This document shows, in pieces, positions 7,570 to 15,387 of a stretch of 64,000 nucleotides of DNA. The first letter of the stretch is position 1, and every line of letters starts with the position of its first letter. This DNA comes from Gp1-AA133 sp964641665 (GTDB lineage: Bacteria; Acidobacteriota; Terriglobia; Terriglobales; Acidobacteriaceae). The position numbers were made by a program, and so were the translations under genes. The stretch is from NCBI GenBank assembly GCA_964641665.1, contig CAZXKO010000080.1:1-64000 (forward strand). Reading direction: 5' to 3'. Below the pieces are notes generated by a model. It saw only the letters and a program-made list of their open reading frames with translations, was not told where the DNA came from and ran no database searches.

Positions 7570-8298
7570 ATGGCAACAGCAACGGACAACAATCTACTGG
7601 AAGCGCAGCCCCGCGAGGCGGGAAACAAGAACGACGCCCGGCGGGTACGCGCGAGCGGCAAAATTCCCGCGGTGGTATACGGCGCGGGCAAAGACGCGCT
7701 GTCGGTGAGCGTCGATCCCCGCCAGGTTTCGCGGATCCTGAGCTCGGAGACCGGGCACAACACGATTTTCGATCTCACGCTCAACGGCGGCGAGCAGACC
7801 AAGGCCATGATCGTGGACTGGCAGTACGAGCCGGTGAAGGGCAAGCTGCTGCACATCGACCTGAAGCGCATCGCCATGGACAAGAAGCTGGCGGTGAAGG
7901 TGCCCATCTTCCTGAAGGGCGAAGCGGCGGGCGTGAAGCAGCAGGGCGGCATTCTGGAACAGATGCTGCGCGAAGTGGAAGTCGAGTGTCTCCCTGGAGA
8001 TATTCCTGGGCACATCGACACCGACGTCAGCGAATTGGTTTTCGGCAAGGTGTTGCGCGTGTCGGACCTGGTACGCAGCGACAAGTTTACGTACCTGACG
8101 GACGAGAACCAGCCGGTGGCGCACGTGACTTCGGTGAAGGAAGAAGTGGTCGCGACGCCCGAAGCAGCTGCGGCCGAAGCGGCGACCGGTCCGGTCGAGC
8201 CCGAAGTCATCAAGAAGGGCAAGCAGGAGACCGAGGAAGGCGCCGAAGCGGCAGCGCCCGAGAAGGCGGAGAAGCCCGAGAAGAAAGAGAAAAAATGA
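7570..8298 (+). CDS. rplY: 50S ribosomal protein L25 (Ctc type)
   Basis: Binds 5S rRNA in the large subunit. The N-terminal L25 domain (about residues 1-95) has the motif KNDARRVRASGKIPAVVYG. The TL5/Ctc C-terminal beta domain follows (about 100-185), and the protein ends in a long Ala/Glu/Lys tail. 242 residues is typical for the two-domain form. The start is ATG 7570 after GGAAACG, 15 bases behind prs. The pairing with pth downstream is a frequent operon. Confidence 0.95.
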   Translation: MATATDNNLLEAQPREAGNKNDARRVRASGKIPAVVYGAGKDALSVSVDPRQVSRILSSETGHNTIFDLTLNGGEQTKAMIVDWQYEPVKGKLLHIDLKRIAMDKKLAVKVPIFLKGEAAGVKQQGGILEQMLREVEVECLPGDIPGHIDTDVSELVFGKVLRVSDLVRSDKFTYLTDENQPVAHVTSVKEEVVATPEAAAAEAATGPVEPEVIKKGKQETEEGAEAAAPEKAEKPEKKEKK

Positions 8299-8340
8299 GC
8301 TTCGAGCCCCGAGCTTCGAGCTACGAGCTGAAAGCTTAAG
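8296..8340. repeat. Word-repeat segment (GAGCTTCGAGC type)
   Basis: Iterates GAGCTTCGAGC, CCCGAGCTTCGAGC and TACGAGCTGAAAGCTT between rplY and pth. It is self-complementary in several registers through the AGCT cores. Confidence 0.6.
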
Positions 8341-8351
8341 AGCGCAATGGC

Positions 8352-8933
8352 GTGAAACTGATCGTCGGGCTGGGCAATCCTGGACCGGAGTATGAGCTCA
8401 CGCCTCATAACCTCGGGTTCCTTACGATTGACCGCATCGCGAGCGATCGTGGCGTGGAGGTGAGGAATCGGCAGTGCCAGGCGCTGACGGGCCGAACGCA
8501 GATCGGGGACGAGCCGATCCTGCTGGTCAAGCCGGAAACGTTCATGAACCTGAGCGGGCTTTCGGTGCGGCAGCTGCTGGACGAGTACCAGTTGCGGCCG
8601 GAGTCGGACCTGGTGGTGATTTACGACGAACTGGACCTGCCGATGGGGACGATTCGTATCCGGCAGCGGGGCAGTTCGGCGGGGCACAACGGAATGGAGT
8701 CGCTCATCGGGGCACTGGGGACGCAGGAATTTCTGCGGATCCGCCTGGGAATCGCTCCCGAGAAGAAGATTCTGAAGCCGTTCAGCAAGCTGCAGCTGAA
8801 GGTGGTGGACGGTGTGCTCGACCTAGCCGCCGAAGCTGTGAAGGTGATCTTGACGGAAGGTCCGGCGGCGGCGATGAACCGCTTCAACCGCAAGAAGGAC
8901 GACGAGGAAGCGGAGCCGGACGAAACGAAGTAG
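8352..8933 (+). CDS. pth: Peptidyl-tRNA hydrolase
   Basis: Cleaves peptidyl-tRNA released from stalled ribosomes. KLIVGLGNPGPEYELTPHNLGF (about residues 2-23) contains the conserved Asn and the catalytic His of the family. KPETFMNLSG and SSAGHNGMESLI hold the other substrate-contact Asn residues. 193 residues is normal, with an acidic, lysine-rich tail. The start is GTG 8352; no ATG gives the conserved first strand. The gene continues the rplY operon and precedes rpsF by 18 bases. Confidence 0.96.
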   Translation: MKLIVGLGNPGPEYELTPHNLGFLTIDRIASDRGVEVRNRQCQALTGRTQIGDEPILLVKPETFMNLSGLSVRQLLDEYQLRPESDLVVIYDELDLPMGTIRIRQRGSSAGHNGMESLIGALGTQEFLRIRLGIAPEKKILKPFSKLQLKVVDGVLDLAAEAVKVILTEGPAAAMNRFNRKKDDEEAEPDETK

Positions 8934-8951
8934 CGGATTTGGAGAAAACGA

Positions 8952-9350
8952 ATGAATCGTACTTATGAGTTGATGTTCATCGTCCGGCCGGATACGGCGG
9001 ATGAGGACCTGGACAAACTGATTTCCACGCTGGAGACGGTGGTTTCGACGACGGGCGGCACGGTGAAGAGCGTGGAGAAGATGGGCAAGCGGCGGCTGGC
9101 GTACACCGTGCGCCGCTTTCACGACGGAGTCTACGTTCTGCTGACGGTGGAAGGCAGTGGCGGGCTGATCCACGAACTGGAGCGGCGGTTGCGCGTGACG
9201 GAGCCGGTGATCAAGTTCCTCACGGTGCGGATTGACGAGGAACAGAAACGGCTCGACAAGATCAAGAAGATCCGGGAGGCGCGCAAGAAGACGTCTGCCG
9301 CCCCGGCAGCGCCGGCTGAAGGTGGAGAGCCGGCGGCGGTTACGGTTTAA
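8952..9350 (+). CDS. rpsF: 30S ribosomal protein S6
   Basis: Small-subunit protein that pairs with S18 on the platform. It opens with RTYELMFIVRPD and carries GKRRLAYTVRRFHDGVYVLLTVEG in the central strand region, both typical of S6. The 132-residue length includes an Ala/Pro-rich tail after the globular domain. A purine-rich GGAGAAAACGA precedes the ATG. It is the first gene of the rpsF-rpsR-rplI cluster. Confidence 0.96.
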   Translation: MNRTYELMFIVRPDTADEDLDKLISTLETVVSTTGGTVKSVEKMGKRRLAYTVRRFHDGVYVLLTVEGSGGLIHELERRLRVTEPVIKFLTVRIDEEQKRLDKIKKIREARKKTSAAPAAPAEGGEPAAVTV

Positions 9351-9360
9351 GAAAATCAAG

Positions 9361-9385
9361 GGCCGCGGGCAGGAGTGCCCGCGCC
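9361..9385. repeat. REP-like hairpin upstream of rpsR
   Basis: CGCGGGCA-GGAG-TGCCCGCG gives an eight-pair perfect stem, extended by GG/CC with a bulged C. It lies between rpsF and rpsR, 15 bases before the rpsR start, so it will be in the mRNA and could modulate rpsR translation. Confidence 0.6.
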
Positions 9386-9400
9386 ACACGAAGGAGCATC

Positions 9401-9769
9401 ATGGCTGAAGAGAGCAAAGCACCTAGCGCGCCATCAGAATCGGCGGCGCCTGTTTCCGAGGGTCGGAGTAGTCACCGTCCGGGGCCGCGTGGTCCGCGGC
9501 CAGGGGGCGGATCGGGCGGTCCGGGTGGTCCGCGCGAAGGCGGACGCAAGTACTTCCGGCGGAAGAAGGTCTGCAAGTTCTGCGTGGAGAAGATCGAAAG
9601 CATCAACTACAAGGACGTGCGCCTGCTGGCGCAGTTCGTCGCGGAGAGCGGAAAGATCGTGCCCCGGCGGCTGACTGGGGTGTGCACACCGCACCAGCGG
9701 CGGCTCTCGGGCGCGATCAAGCAAGCGCGGAATATTGCGCTATTGCCGTTTGCGGGACGCGCGAGCTAG
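9401..9769 (+). CDS. rpsR: 30S ribosomal protein S18
   Basis: Platform protein of the small subunit, partner of S6. The conserved core starts at RKYFRRKKVCKFCVEK (about residue 49), with a CxxC pair. INYKDVRLLAQFVAESGKIVPRRLTG and CTPHQRRLSGAIKQARNIALLPF are the rRNA-binding signatures. About 48 residues of Ser/Pro/Gly-rich, Arg-containing N-terminal extension precede it, giving 122 residues against the usual 75-90. The start ATG 9401 follows AAGGAG with good spacing. Confidence 0.96.
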   Translation: MAEESKAPSAPSESAAPVSEGRSSHRPGPRGPRPGGGSGGPGGPREGGRKYFRRKKVCKFCVEKIESINYKDVRLLAQFVAESGKIVPRRLTGVCTPHQRRLSGAIKQARNIALLPFAGRAS

Positions 9770-9987
9770 CGGCCTTCGACCGCAGCGCCTAAAGGCGCAT
9801 GCATACTGGGCCCGTTACGGCACGGCTGAAGGCGCGCCCTGATACAAAACGGCGCCTGGACGAAAGCAAATCTGCAGCGGCTGCTCGAAAAAACATTGCG
9901 GCAGCGGATTGATGCTGGCACCGGCGTGATCGGACCTACCGGGACTCGACGCTTTGCAACGCAGAAATTTAGAAACGGAGTCATCCT
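9770..9987. other. Intergenic gap between rpsR and rplI
   Basis: 218 bases without a convincing frame. The segment around 9818-9860 (GGCACGGCTGAAGGCGCGCC followed by CTGATACAAAACGGC) looks like part of a dispersed acidobacterial repeat, of the same style as the block at 58063-58243. ACGGAGTCATCCT just before 9988 is a weak ribosome-binding context for rplI. Confidence 0.4.
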
Positions 9988-10440
9988 ATGGAAGTCATTC
10001 TGAAAGAAGATGTACCGAAGCTTGGATCGCGCGGCGACGTGGTGAAAGTCGCCGAGGGCTACGGGCGCAATTTTCTGTTGCCACGGAAGCTGGCCATCGA
10101 GGCCACGTCCGCTAATCGAGCCGTCATCGACCAGATGAAGGCCGCGTCGGTGCGCCGGTCGGCGAAGGAGAAGCATGAAGCCGAGGCGCTGGCCAAGCAG
10201 TTCGAAGGGCTTTCGGTGTCGTTCCAGCGGCGCTCGGGCGAAAACGATCAGCTGTTCGGGTCGGTCACGTCGAGTGACATTGCCGAGGCGCTCGAGAAAA
10301 AGAGCTTCCACATCGACCGGCGGAAGATCCAATTGCATGAGCCACTCAAGGCTGTGGGCGAATTCGACGTTCCGGTGAGGCTGCACAAGGACGTGAGCGC
10401 GCACATCAAAGTCCTGATTGAGAAGGAAGCAGTCGAGTAA
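9988..10440 (+). CDS. rplI: 50S ribosomal protein L9
   Basis: Elongated two-domain large-subunit protein. The N domain shows MEVILKEDVPKLGSRGDVVKVAEGYGRNFLLPRKLA, the family signature, followed by the long connecting helix and a C domain with GSVTSSDIAEAL and RKIQLHEPLKAVGEFDVPVRLH. 150 residues is the standard length. It ends the ribosomal cluster. Confidence 0.97.
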   Translation: MEVILKEDVPKLGSRGDVVKVAEGYGRNFLLPRKLAIEATSANRAVIDQMKAASVRRSAKEKHEAEALAKQFEGLSVSFQRRSGENDQLFGSVTSSDIAEALEKKSFHIDRRKIQLHEPLKAVGEFDVPVRLHKDVSAHIKVLIEKEAVE

Positions 10441-10777
10441 AGAATTTAGCAATTGGGAAATTCAGTAATTGGGTAATTGGAAGGGTCCTGGTCGCCCCCG
10501 GTCTGCTGGTTCGCGGATGGGGGCGAACTTGTTGGCGGACGTGGTAATTGACCAATTTTTTACATTTTGCCCCGCCGGCTGAAACAGTTTTGGGGTGTTG
10601 AGGTGTTTCGGTCAGAGGATCAAAGCTCGCTAAATCAATCATTTGCAGGTTCTGCCGGGTAAGGCAAGAATCCTGCCAAACTTCTATAATCGGTGCTCAC
10701 GGTTCGGGTGCTGTTGCGTCCATTACTACGCAAACCAGAAAGCTCTAGCGAGGGTTTGCCGAGGATAGCGATCACAC
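10441..10777. other. Intergenic gap with word-repeats and a candidate -10 box
   Basis: The first part iterates AATTGGGAAATTCAGTAATT, GGGTAATTGG and later GTAATTGACCAATT, making it another word-repeat hairpin. A clear TATAAT lies at 10685-10690 within CTTCTATAATCGG (10681-10693). No TTGACA-like hexamer is at the expected distance, so the promoter for the sigma-factor operon is plausible but unproven. The identical 13-mer occurs upstream of cysM. Confidence 0.45.
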
Positions 10778-11488
10778 ATGCCGGCCGATGCGTGGGCGGT
10801 ACCAATTACGGTTGGCGAACGATCCTTCCAAGGCGCGTTAGGCGCCCGGGCGGATAAGGGCAACGGAACCCAGGACCCCACCCCTCGGGGCCACATGGCT
10901 GGGCAAGGAAGCCGCATCGACGATACGATGTTGATCCGCGAGGCGCAACGCGGGAACCGCGCCGCCTTCGAGGAACTGGTTCGCCACTACGATCAAGCAG
11001 TTTTGCGCCTGGCGCTGCACTTGACCGGCTCGGAACCAGACGCGCAGGACATCTTTCAGGAAGCCTTCCTCAAAGCCTACAAAAACGTCGGCAGTTTCCG
11101 CTTCGAGTGTTCGTTCTATACCTGGATTTACCGCATCGTCACCAATTTGTGCCTGGATCACCTGCGCAAGCGTCAGGTGCGCAAGGAAGACGCGCCGGTG
11201 ACGACCGACGCGTCGGGGGAAGAGTACAGCTTACTTGACCAGGTGCCGGACGGGCGCGCGGGCGCAAACCCGGAGCGCGATCTGATGCGCCGGCAGCTGG
11301 GGGCGCGCATCAACGGCGCGCTGGAGAAGCTGACGCCGCGCGAACGGATGGTTTTCGAGTTGAAACATTACCACGGGCTGAAGCTGCGCACGGTGGGCGA
11401 GATTCTGAATACGACGGAAGAGACGGCGAAGAACACGCTCTTTCGGGCCACGCAGAAGTTGCGTGGTTCGCTGGCCGACATGCGTTGA
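10778..11488 (+). CDS. ECF-type RNA polymerase sigma factor (sigma70 family)
   Basis: Extracytoplasmic-function sigma factor. Region 2 is AFEELVRHYDQAVLRLALHL to FYTWIYRIVTNLCLDHLRKRQ, including the promoter-melting helix, and region 4 is LTPRERMVFELKHYHGLKLRTVGEILNTTEETAKNTLFRATQKLR with its helix-turn-helix. The first 39 residues from ATG 10778 are unlike family members. Starts at 10895 (MAGQGSRIDD) or 10928 are possible, but 10778 has a GAGGA upstream. The next gene is a membrane-anchored zinc-binding anti-sigma, so activity is likely controlled by an envelope signal. Confidence 0.93.
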   Translation: MPADAWAVPITVGERSFQGALGARADKGNGTQDPTPRGHMAGQGSRIDDTMLIREAQRGNRAAFEELVRHYDQAVLRLALHLTGSEPDAQDIFQEAFLKAYKNVGSFRFECSFYTWIYRIVTNLCLDHLRKRQVRKEDAPVTTDASGEEYSLLDQVPDGRAGANPERDLMRRQLGARINGALEKLTPRERMVFELKHYHGLKLRTVGEILNTTEETAKNTLFRATQKLRGSLADMR

Positions 11489-11536
11489 GCTGGCAGGAAT
11501 TTTGATAAGGGGTAACCCCAAAGAGGGGGTGCAATT

Positions 11537-12478
11537 ATGAAGTGTGAATGGGTTCAAGAAAATATTGTGCTCTATATTTACAACGAGCTTGCCGATGACG
11601 CTCGTTATGAGCTGGAGCAGCACCTGGGGCGCTGCACAGAGTGCGCCACCGAACTGAAGGCCGCGCGCGGGTTCCACGCCACCATCTCGAAGCAGGTGGT
11701 ACAGGAGCCGACGCCGAACCTGCTGGCGTCGTCACGAATGCGGCTGCAGGAAGCGCTGGAGACCGTCGAGCAGGGCGGCTTCTGGCAGCGACTTACGTTC
11801 GATCCGGTCAGTTGGCTGCGGCAGGTTCGGTTCTCTCCGGCTCTAGCGGCGGTGATTTTCATGGTTGGGTTCGGGGGCGGGATTGGGGCGATGTACAAGA
11901 TGATGCCAAGCAATACCGACCGAACAGCTTACGCAGACCCCCTATCGGTCCCTCCCGTTTCCGAAGCCTCCATTACCGGTATCCGCTCTGTTACCCAGGA
12001 GCCGGGTTCCAACCAAGTGATCGTCAAATACGACACAGTTCAGACCAAAGAAGAGGCCGGTTCCCTCAGCGACCAGCGCATCCAGCAACTCCTCCTGTTC
12101 GCAGCCCGCAACAACTACAACTCGGGCGTGCGCATGGACTCAGTGGACCTGCTCACGCAGAAGCCCGATGACACGCGGGTACGAGAAGCGCTGAAGTACG
12201 CGCTGCAATACGACACGAATCCGGGGGTGCGGTTGAAGGCGATCGAGGGGCTGGGATCGTTCGTGAAGGACGATACGAGTGTGCGCGATGCGGTGCTGAG
12301 GGCGTTGATGACGGACGGCAATCAGGGCGTGCGCACGCAGGCGCTGTTGCTGCTGCAGCCGGTGAAGGCCGATGGCCTGGTTCGCGGGGCTTTGCAGCAC
12401 CTGGCGGAAACGGATCAGAACCAGTACATCCGGTCGCAGGCGCGCACGGTGCTGGCGCAGTTGCCGGAGATTGATTAA
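11537..12478 (+). CDS. Anti-sigma factor: zinc-finger ZAS domain, one TM helix, HEAT repeats
   Basis: Membrane-anchored regulator of the sigma factor encoded 48 bases upstream. The N-terminal zinc-binding anti-sigma (zf-HC2) motif has Cys3, His29, Cys33 and Cys36 in MKCEW and EQHLGRCTEC. A single hydrophobic helix follows (about 98-120). After a polar linker, the outer part (about 165-313) consists of alpha-helical HEAT-like repeats with recurring VR-AL and GVR motifs (RVREALKYAL, GVRLKAIEGL, SVRDAVLRAL, GVRTQALLLL). The HEAT domain is unusual for this class and probably senses a periplasmic protein partner. Confidence 0.88.
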   Translation: MKCEWVQENIVLYIYNELADDARYELEQHLGRCTECATELKAARGFHATISKQVVQEPTPNLLASSRMRLQEALETVEQGGFWQRLTFDPVSWLRQVRFSPALAAVIFMVGFGGGIGAMYKMMPSNTDRTAYADPLSVPPVSEASITGIRSVTQEPGSNQVIVKYDTVQTKEEAGSLSDQRIQQLLLFAARNNYNSGVRMDSVDLLTQKPDDTRVREALKYALQYDTNPGVRLKAIEGLGSFVKDDTSVRDAVLRALMTDGNQGVRTQALLLLQPVKADGLVRGALQHLAETDQNQYIRSQARTVLAQLPEID

Positions 12479-12503
12479 GGGCGTGGAATCACCAGCGAAC
12501 ACT

Positions 12504-12553
12504 AAGGTCCCTCGACTGCGTTCGACTTTCGCCTCACTTCGCTCGGGATGACA
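12504..12553 (+). repeat. Dispersed intergenic repeat, family A (copy 2)
   Basis: AAGGTCCCTCGACTGCG, TTCGACTTTCGCCTCACTTC, GCTCGGGATGACAG. This copy lies inside the sigma operon, between the anti-sigma gene and the DUF4097 gene. A short GAGC-TTCG-GCTC hairpin follows at about 12598-12609. Confidence 0.85.
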
Positions 12554-12675
12554 GATTTGTTAATGGATCGAAGAAGTCGGTGGAGCTAGAAAAATCGGAG
12601 CTTCGGCTCTTTAAAAGGAGAACACGCCCAACTTCAACGGGATCTAGGCCCCAGACGTTTCGGCTGAAAAACACC

Positions 12676-13878
12676 ATGTTCAAGAAGCGTTCACAATTCG
12701 CCGGGGTGCTTGCGACAGCGGCAGTCCTGGTTTCGATCGCATCTGCGCAGCAGGTGCGGGTATATCGCGACGGGGATTCGTGGACCCAGGAGATGACGGG
12801 TTCGCTCTCCGCCGCCAAGAATCTTCACGTCAATGTAGATTTCGGCTCGGTTCGCGTGCAGGGCGGCTCTCAGCAGGAAATCACGTACGTCATACGCACT
12901 CGTTCTTACAGTTCTGATGAGAAGCATGCCCGGCGGGAATTCGAAGCTTACAAGATCAGTGCTGCGATCCGCGGAGATGCGGCACGGATCGAAGGCGACT
13001 GGGAAGGTGGGCATCACCACCTCTGCTCGGGCGAGTTCGTGATCAATGTTCCGCGCGATCTGGATTTGGCGAAGCTGGAGACATCCGGCGGAGGCGTCAC
13101 GGTAAGCGGCATCACCGGACGGGTGGAGGCCCAGAGCGGCGGGGGCAAGGTACAGCTGGACAACATCGGCGGGTCGGTGACTGCCGAGACCGGCGGCGAC
13201 AGCATTGAGATCGGCACCGTAAACGGCGATATGCACCTGGAGACGGGTGGAGGCAAGATCTACATCGCCAACGCCAAGGGCAAGGTGGATGCCTCGACCG
13301 GCGGCGGAAACATTGTTCTGGTTTCGAGCGCGCAGGGCGCGACCCTGGAGGCCGGCGGCGGGAATATTGACGTCAAGCAGTGCGGCGGCAAGCTGAAGGT
13401 TTCGACCGGCGGCGGGAACATTGAACTGGGCGACATCTCAGGGCCGGTTGAGATCGAGACTGGCGGCGGCAGCATTCGTCTGGGCTGGGCCAAAGGGGTT
13501 GTCCGGGCGCAGACCGGGGCGGGACGAATCGAATTGAATGGCGTGTCATCGGCGCGCGCAGAGACGGGCGCGGGCGGCATCATGGCAAAGTTCATCTCTT
13601 CCACCGGAGAGCGCAGCGACTCGGTGCTGGAAACATCGGCCGGGGACATCGTGGTCTACATCGCGCCGGACGTGGCCATCACGGTACGCGCGAGCATTGA
13701 TCTGGCGAACGGACACCACATCATGTCGGACTTCAACGACATTCGCGTGACGAGCGAGGGTGGCGAATGGCCAGGGCCGAAGAGCTTCCGGGCGGAAGGG
13801 AAGCTGAACGGCGGCGGTCCCACGCTGAAAGTGCGCACCACGACGGGGGACATCAAGTTTCTGCGCGCGAGCCGCTAA
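12676..13878 (+). CDS. Secreted DUF4097-type beta-repeat protein
   Basis: A 400-residue exported protein. The signal peptide is MFKKRSQFAGVLATAAVLVSIASAQ. After an N-terminal beta region, a run of about ten short repeats has the form ETGGGxIxxxxxxGxVxAxTGGG, typical of the DUF4097 putative adhesin family and predicting a right-handed beta-solenoid. ATG 12676 gives the signal peptide; an upstream in-frame GTG (12580) would add an unlikely polar leader. No catalytic residues are seen. It is the third gene of the sigma-factor operon and probably a periplasmic or surface target or sensor component. Confidence 0.85.
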   Translation: MFKKRSQFAGVLATAAVLVSIASAQQVRVYRDGDSWTQEMTGSLSAAKNLHVNVDFGSVRVQGGSQQEITYVIRTRSYSSDEKHARREFEAYKISAAIRGDAARIEGDWEGGHHHLCSGEFVINVPRDLDLAKLETSGGGVTVSGITGRVEAQSGGGKVQLDNIGGSVTAETGGDSIEIGTVNGDMHLETGGGKIYIANAKGKVDASTGGGNIVLVSSAQGATLEAGGGNIDVKQCGGKLKVSTGGGNIELGDISGPVEIETGGGSIRLGWAKGVVRAQTGAGRIELNGVSSARAETGAGGIMAKFISSTGERSDSVLETSAGDIVVYIAPDVAITVRASIDLANGHHIMSDFNDIRVTSEGGEWPGPKSFRAEGKLNGGGPTLKVRTTTGDIKFLRASR

Positions 13879-13951
13879 CTCCGGTTTGCATGCGGTGAGT
13901 TCCAGAGTTTGCTGTCGACACGAACGGCTTTCAAAACACAGGAGGTAGGTC

Positions 13952-15166
13952 ATGCGTCAATCCGTCCTGTTGGGGATGGTCGTACTGGCTCTGCTGAGCG
14001 TGGCCGCGTACGCGGCGGATTGCCCGGTGGTAGAAGGTACGGGCGGAGCGTACTCTCTGCGCGTAGCGACGGATACCGGCTTCTCGGGCGACGAAGAGAG
14101 CACGGGAGCCTACCTTGGCGTGGATATCACCGATGTCACTTCGGAGAGGCTTTCCGCCCTGAAGCTGAAGGACGAGCGCGGCGTGGAAGTGACGATGGTC
14201 GACCAGGACGCACCTGCGGGCAAAGCGGGCCTGAAGGAGCACGACGTAATTCTGACGATGAACGGGTCGAACGTCGACAGCGGAGCACAGCTGCGGCGAA
14301 TGATCCGGGAAACGCCGCCGGGACGCGTGGTGTCGTTTGGCGTGAGCCGCGACGGGCAGCCGGTGACGATCAAGGTGCAACTGGCGGACCGGCGGAAGTC
14401 TTACGCGTGGTCATCACACGCGAAAGATTTCAAGTTTGAGATGCCGCCCATGCCGCCGATACCGGCCATGCCGGACTTTGACGTGCCGGTTTCCGTGGTG
14501 GTGGTGCACTCATCGATGCGCAGCGGACTGATGGTGGAGAACCTGACGCCGCAACTGGCGGACTTTTTCGGTGCGAAAAATGGGAAGGGTGTGCTGGTGC
14601 GGTCGGTGGAGAAGGGCAGCCGGGCGGAGAAGTCGGGCTTCCGGGCGGGAGACGTGATCGTCCGGGTAAACGATCAGTCGGTGCAGGATACCAGCGACTT
14701 CAGCCATGCCATCCGGTCGCAAAACAGCGGAACAGTCACGGTGGGCATCATTCGCGACAAGAAAGAGCAGAACCTGACCCTGCCGTTGCCGGAACGGAAG
14801 GACTCCGGGGATCTCTTCGAGGAAGAAAGCCTGGAGAATATGGACATCGACGCCGAGACGCACATCGACTTGAGCAGCTTGCAGAGCCAGTTGGCGCAGG
14901 TGCGGCCGCAGATGCAGTACGCGATCCAAGAGTCGCGGCGGGTGGCGGAGGAAGTGCGACCAGAAGTCCAGAAGGCACTGCGGGCAGCGAAGTCGGTCCA
15001 GGAACAGGTCCAGCACGAACTCTGCAGCCAGCAGCAGGCACTGAAGAAACAGACGCAGAAGATGCAAAAGGATCTGGAGAGGCAGCGACGGGAGATGCTG
15101 CGGGAGAACAAGCGGCAGATCGAACGGCTGCGCCACGAGATGCACGGGGACTGGATGCAGATCTAG
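13952..15166 (+). CDS. Exported twin-PDZ protein with C-terminal coiled coil
   Basis: 404 residues with a signal peptide (MRQSVLLGMVVLALLSVAAYA). PDZ1 is at about 50-147 (AYLGVDITDV, AGKAGLKEHDVILTMNG) and PDZ2 at about 195-282 (KGVLVRSVEKGSRAEKSGF, AGDVIVRVNDQSV). The end (about 305-404) is a Gln/Arg/Glu-rich coiled coil. There is no trypsin-like protease domain, so it is HtrA-like only in its PDZ parts and may be a periplasmic adaptor presenting substrates. AGGAGGT precedes the ATG. It is the last gene of the sigma operon, closed by the terminator at 15320. Confidence 0.87.
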   Translation: MRQSVLLGMVVLALLSVAAYAADCPVVEGTGGAYSLRVATDTGFSGDEESTGAYLGVDITDVTSERLSALKLKDERGVEVTMVDQDAPAGKAGLKEHDVILTMNGSNVDSGAQLRRMIRETPPGRVVSFGVSRDGQPVTIKVQLADRRKSYAWSSHAKDFKFEMPPMPPIPAMPDFDVPVSVVVVHSSMRSGLMVENLTPQLADFFGAKNGKGVLVRSVEKGSRAEKSGFRAGDVIVRVNDQSVQDTSDFSHAIRSQNSGTVTVGIIRDKKEQNLTLPLPERKDSGDLFEEESLENMDIDAETHIDLSSLQSQLAQVRPQMQYAIQESRRVAEEVRPEVQKALRAAKSVQEQVQHELCSQQQALKKQTQKMQKDLERQRREMLRENKRQIERLRHEMHGDWMQI

Positions 15167-15189
15167 CGAGCGGTGAGCTGACACCGGAA

Positions 15190-15303
15190 AGCAGATTCCT
15201 CCGCCTCCGCTGCGCTCGGCGTCGGAATGACAAGAAAAAAATGCGAGGGCAAGATGCTCTCGCGACAGTCGGCGAGGCCCTTCGACTACGTCTCAGGGCA
15301 GGC
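15190..15303 (+). repeat. Family B repeat plus GC-rich hairpins
   Basis: 15190-15232 is a copy of the family B unit (GCAGATTCCTCCGCCTCC, GCTGCGCTCGGCGTCGG, AATGACA). It is followed by a GCGAG/CTCGC hairpin (15243-15264), and a family A-like fragment CCCTTCGACTACG...CAGGGCAGGCT ends at 15302. Confidence 0.65.
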
Positions 15304-15319
15304 TGAACGCGCTACAAAT

Positions 15320-15345
15320 GCCGGGCACGCGCCCGGCTTTTTCTT
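15320..15345 (+). terminator. Rho-independent terminator of the sigma-factor operon
   Basis: GCCGGGC-ACGC-GCCCGGC followed by TTTTTCTT. The stem has seven GC-rich pairs and the T tract is on the plus strand, so it ends transcripts from the PDZ gene. Confidence 0.85.
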
Positions 15346-15387
15346 GTGCTGGATCGGTCCGGGGATAGATTTCCGTCCGGGGGAAGA

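Noticed and set aside
9401..9545. Gly/Pro-rich start of rpsR as a possible separate gene or fusion
   Set aside because: It has its own good ribosome site and is continuous with S18; such extensions occur in ribosomal proteins of this phylum.
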